A DNA stretch of 64,000 bases from contig NC_073694.1 of the NCBI RefSeq assembly GCF_029784165.1, positions 52,299,674 to 52,363,673 of the forward strand, in the 5' to 3' direction. The stretch's first letter is position 1. Every line of letters begins with the position of its first letter. The notes beneath the pieces were generated by a model. It was given only the letters and a program-made list of their open reading frames with translations, was not told the DNA's origin and searched no databases. The DNA is from Wyeomyia smithii (Eukaryota > Arthropoda > Insecta > Diptera > Culicidae). Of this stretch, positions 60,219 to 64,000 are shown in pieces. The position numbers were made by a program, and so were the translations under genes.

Positions 60219-60554
60219 TTTCTCTGTGTCGATTTTTCCACATTGAAAAAGTAGTCGAATAGGTTGATTATATGACACGACCGCAAGCCTGTGTTGTGCT
60301 AATGTATTTCTTGCAATAGGTTTAAGAATGTGTTGTTGTAAAGCGGTAAATTTCAGTAACAATGTTGAAGGTTAACTGGAAAACAGTTTTAGATCAAGTA
60401 CCGCGTATGTGGAACTGAATCCTGCTCGATGAAAATGTTATGTCGAATTTTAATTAAATTCAAATTTATTTTTTTACTGTTTCACTTCAAAACATGTTGT
60501 CCCCCTCAAAAGAGTGGTTGATTTAACTTTTTATGAATCTGAAAATTAATCAAA

Positions 60555-60867
60555 TTATGCCTTTTTTCCCGTTTTCTTAAGGTGCCTAACAGCTTGGTAG
60601 AACAAACTCTCTAGACAATATTGACTCCGGGTAAAAGCTTGTTCAATTACTTTTCGTTACAGAATGGCAACTGTAGATGATGCAGGATAATTCTCCTTTT
60701 ATTATCTCTAGTAGCCAATTCCAAAATTTACACTACAGCCGCCAGATATTCCAGCACCAACACGCATAACTTCCATTACCCAACAGACGATGAATTTGAC
60801 CTACCGGAAACTGAAACCCTGCAGGAGATGAACCTACCTCCTTGCCTCCCTTATTACAAACAGACAT
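60555..60867 (-). pseudogene. Histone H2A pseudogene (intronless)
   Basis: On the minus strand from ATG 60867 it reads MSVCNKGGKEVG, then AGFQFPVGQIHRLLGNGSYA, the conserved core of histone H2A. After a slip come RVGAG and, in another frame, YLAAVV, then ILELATRDNKRRII, LHHLQLPFCNEK, a stop, LNKLLPGVNIV, another stop, and finally the H2A-like tail KKTGKKA with TAA at 60555-60557. The order and ends match a whole H2A reading frame (~124 codons) with deletions and stops. There are no introns, as expected for histone genes or a retrocopy. It is clearly dead; the sequence fits canonical H2A better than H2A.V. Confidence 0.88.
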
Positions 60868-63530
60868 TGTAGCTTGCAAACTCTGTCGAACCGTCCTAAT
60901 ACTTACCGAGAGGACTAACGCAAAAGGCGGCGAAGATGATGGAATGACAGAATGTGAAAAAAGGGACGGACTGCGTATTTTTATTAAAAAACACAAGAAG
61001 AACTTAGTTGCGTACCAAACCGTACCAAACAGAAATACAGAGAAAGAGTTGATGTATAAAATTGAAACAGAAGCTGCAGAATGAATTTCGAGGAATCTGA
61101 AGCGAAGAACTCCCTTCTCTCTAAAAGTTCCAGAAAGTCGAATTTTATGAATTATTTTTTTTATGTAACGCCAGATCTTGACGTTTCATGTATTTTTAAT
61201 TTGGTATTATTTTCAAGATTGCATTTTTTCCATAGATCAAAAAAGTAAGGCACGTGTTCCCGAAGTTCGATTGAGCTGAAATTTTGCATGGTGACTTTTT
61301 TTGAGAAAACGAAACATTTGAGCCCTACTTCTGGAGGAAATTCGAAAAGTCGAATAGGTTGATTAAACTGGATCGACTCTACAATTACCACGACTTTGTC
61401 TCTGACGTTATTTCGATCGTATTTGTAGTTTTTAAGTTATTATCTGTTCAACAATGAGCTATGCAACTTTTGAATATGAGATGAAACAAAATTACTTCTG
61501 AAGCAAGCATCAAGATGAGAGCTGTTCGTATTTGAAAAACCAATGATTTCAATTTTTATAATGAAAACCTGCAATAATTATACACCCATAAAAATGGTTA
61601 ATTGAAGCTAAAAATATCTGCAACAGCCACCAATCAGTTCCACTGCCCCCGGCGTTCGATCATAGCGCGATCCTGCAGCCAATTTGCGGCGGACTTTTGC
61701 TTTCGTTCAAATATTTTTATGAGTCAAGGCCGACCAGTGCTCTAGGGTTTGCTGCAGCAGCAACATAGTTCCAGTCAGCGCAGGCTGCAAGTGTAAGATC
61801 ACTTCATAGGCACGCAAAAGAAAAACTTGACTTGTTTTCTGCTGCAAGTTTCCATGAACAAAAAATGTGGGGACCGGACAACGCAGACAAGTTTAGCGAA
61901 TCCAAAGTCTTGTCTCACTGCTAATTCCAGACGTTCATTTACTTTGAATTTTTAAGACCTTATTGGATGGAAAATGACGGAAAGGTAGAATTGTGGTGAG
62001 CAGCGCGTCTGTCGTTGTTGGCAATCTTCCCCGAAGCACCACTGGCTACGGGGCGGCTGCTGCGCATGAGATTTTAATTACCAGCTCCACTTGACTTGAC
62101 TTCAGTCGAAATTAATATACACTGGGAAACTACTTTTGGAGGTCACCTCCAGCAGAGTACCATCGCAGCGTGGGAATATGGGTTGTGAACACTGGCACTT
62201 TGATGTTTTTGGGCAATATATTTTTCGCACCTTGACTAGCGATAGAGGTGTATTTACTGAAAGCGAGATTTTTTGTTGACATATATAAGTACACATTGAA
62301 TTAGATGCTGTTTTCTATTTGTAAAATAGAGTAGGTAGAACGTGGATAGAAATTAAAAGTTGATAATAAAATCCAGGAGAAAATTAGGCCGCCTAATTAA
62401 TTTTATAATAAGTTGTTATCTGAAATTCGAAAAGATTAGTAATTCCCCCACTTCTAGCGGCATTAAACTTTATATCTTCAACACATTGCCTCGTGAGTGG
62501 TATATCATGATTTGCCTATCTTTTCGATAGCTTAAGTTATTTTCATTGCTCAGCCGTGGCGGAAAAAAGTCCCATAAATCCACCGGAGATGCCTGTGGGG
62601 CTCTAGCGGCAGCAAAGGCGCCCGTCGAAGACGATGGCAGTTTCTCTGCGAGAGAGGCAAGCACGTTATGATAAAATGATTTGTCGGCGACGATGGCCTG
62701 AACCACCGGGGGGAAACCAGCGGATCTCCGCTGCGTGCCAACCATTCCACTTTCTCTTTCAGCGCATGCACCGTGAGCTTGGTTGCAGTTTGCACGGTAG
62801 ATCTGCGTGCTCAACCCCGGTGAGCTTGTGAGACCCCAACGGGGCTCCCGGCGACCTAAACTGACAATGGTGATGTTAATTACGAGCTGAGTGCCGCTTG
62901 GCCATACGGAGTACAGTGCGCTCGACGTCGATGGTTGCGTACAACAGTATTATTGCGGAAAAGTATTCACTCGAATGGTGAGATAGGTTAGGTCACAAGA
63001 ACATGGCAGCGGTTGTTCTGATGTGCGCTCGACAACCCGGAAGAGTTATGAGGCTTCTGCTGCGAGACGGCAATGCTTTGCGTGTATGGAAAAGTCTAAG
63101 GTTGTGTAGTTTAAGAGGCGACATTTCCTGGTGATTATTCACTAGAATTGTAAGAAAACTCGTGGATGCATGTTTCCCCCAAAGACACAAACGATGAAAG
63201 TGAACTAACCGTAAAGCTGCGGAAGTCTGCCTGTGCTGATTCTTTCTGTCCCATTTTCAATTAAGGTCTATTGAAAGCTATGGAACTCGAATGAAATGAA
63301 ACAGAAAATTTTCACTAGTGACCACCAGAAAAATCGTTTTTGTCTTCATTAAAGAGACTTTCAGCTTCAAGCTGATTCGGCTTTACGGAAAAATCTTGTC
63401 TTGGCTGTTTTTTCTTTCTAAACATCGTTTGCAGAGTTTTCTTCATCGAAAACAATTGATGAGAGGGATTTTATAGACGAGAGACACGTTTATCGATTAA
63501 AGCGATAAATAATGAAATGTACAACAGGGG
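60868..63530. other. Intergenic DNA with a GC-richer block (61.6-63.3 kb)
   Basis: 60868-61600 is AT-rich with nothing assignable. From about 61610 to 63290 the sequence is less repetitive and GC-richer, with repeated GCAGCAG/GCTGC words near 61750 and possible homeodomain-type sites (TAATTA, TTTTAATTACC) near 62077 and 62394. Several short frames overlap here on both strands but none resembles a known protein. A regulatory region or 5' UTR of a gene beyond the window is possible. Confidence 0.3.
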
Positions 63531-63559
63531 AAGGCTAACCTACCTTCGTCAATCCAGAA

Positions 63560-63870
63560 GATTTGATTAACTTTCGACCGTGTTTGAATTTTGAACGAGT
63601 GATAACTAAGACTGTTACAAGAAATTTATGTCGGCAAATGCTAGAGAGGGTGCTTCTTCATCTTTTGTTTATAGACTTCAAGGCAGCCTACGATTCCGTT
63701 TAGTAATTCGACATTCAAAATATTCCCCAAAACTAAAGGGACTTCTTCCAGAACATACCTAATCGCAGTCGTAATCGAATTTAAACGAATTTGGAATATT
63801 ACCATGTTATCCACACGAACAATGAAAACGGTTCTTTTCAGGGCCACCACGTATATAAGTGGAGAGCTCG
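63560..63870 (+). pseudogene. Reverse transcriptase scrap (non-LTR)
   Basis: The frame at 63651-63704 reads LHLLFIDFKAAYDSV and then stops. FIDFKAAYDS is the first catalytic aspartate motif of non-LTR reverse transcriptases. A downstream piece in another frame (near 63735-63850) could be the following region. The rest of the element is missing. Confidence 0.6.
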
Positions 63871-64000
63871 GTGACTAACAATTTGAGTAGTCCTACGTCA
63901 AAAATGCGGTCGCGTTTAAGATACGCCCCTTTAAGCCTCTATATATTTAAAAAAAATCAAAATTTTTCAATTTTATTTAGGCCGATAAAAATTCCATTTT

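Noticed and set aside
60842..61084. 80-codon + strand frame
   Set aside because: It overlaps the start of the H2A pseudogene in antisense and has no homology.

Overview
This window looks like repeat-rich nuclear DNA from an insect, most likely a culicine mosquito (Aedes/Culex type). The basis is short spliceosomal introns (53-100 bp), insect-type core promoter motifs, DD37E Tc1/mariner transposons of a type described from mosquitoes, an LOA-like non-LTR retrotransposon, tRNA-headed SINEs, and ~120-140 bp tandem repeats that I recall from Aedes sequence. The species is not determined.

Only two host genes are well supported, both on the + strand. Bases 1-6014 hold nearly all of Nup205, an inner-ring nuclear pore scaffold protein. 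It has four exons, and only an N-terminal stretch is missing off the left edge. Bases 16162-29237 hold a GH85 cytosolic endo-beta-N-acetylglucosaminidase (ENGase). Its first intron is 53 bp and its second is 11.2 kb, packed with transposons. A matching Inr+DPE promoter lies at 16031-16064. Nothing suggests that the two genes act together.

The 10 kb between the genes is a stack of nested elements: a hAT-like MITE inside another hAT-like MITE (7296-8045), a TA-flanked MITE (8423-9288), and a 3.7 kb TA-flanked element (10418-14154). The last holds a pogo-type HTH remnant, a THAP/P-element-like fragment with an intron, and a retrotransposon 3' end whose TAA tail has grown into a 243 bp microsatellite. 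The ENGase intron holds a 2 kb TA-flanked element with a pogo-type MITE inside (19624-21666), a dead DD37E transposon with recognisable ends (22960-24260), SINEs and a mariner remnant.

After ENGase there is no clear host gene to the end of the window. This part contains a perfect 80 bp inverted repeat (30969-31171), a decayed LOA-like retrotransposon (32788-37450), tandem repeat fields (38.2-42.5 kb), and a cryptic-simple region (44.1-50.7 kb) split by two large fold-back elements with ~0.95 kb and ~0.65 kb arms. It also contains an intact DD37E transposase between ~0.6 kb inverted arms together with a second small Cys-rich ORF (54791-57759), a histone H2A pseudogene (60555-60867) and a reverse transcriptase scrap near the right edge. 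Three less repetitive, more GC-rich stretches (31.6-32.5, 51.6-53.9 and 61.6-63.3 kb) could be regulatory DNA or untranslated exons of a neighbouring gene.

The best candidate for something undescribed is the 54.8-57.8 kb element: a DD37E transposase gene and a second TATA-driven small ORF, both enclosed by inverted arms far longer than the ~30 bp ends of its dead relative at 23 kb. The 48.3-50.3 kb fold-back, which carries a degraded conserved insect coding segment in its centre, is next.
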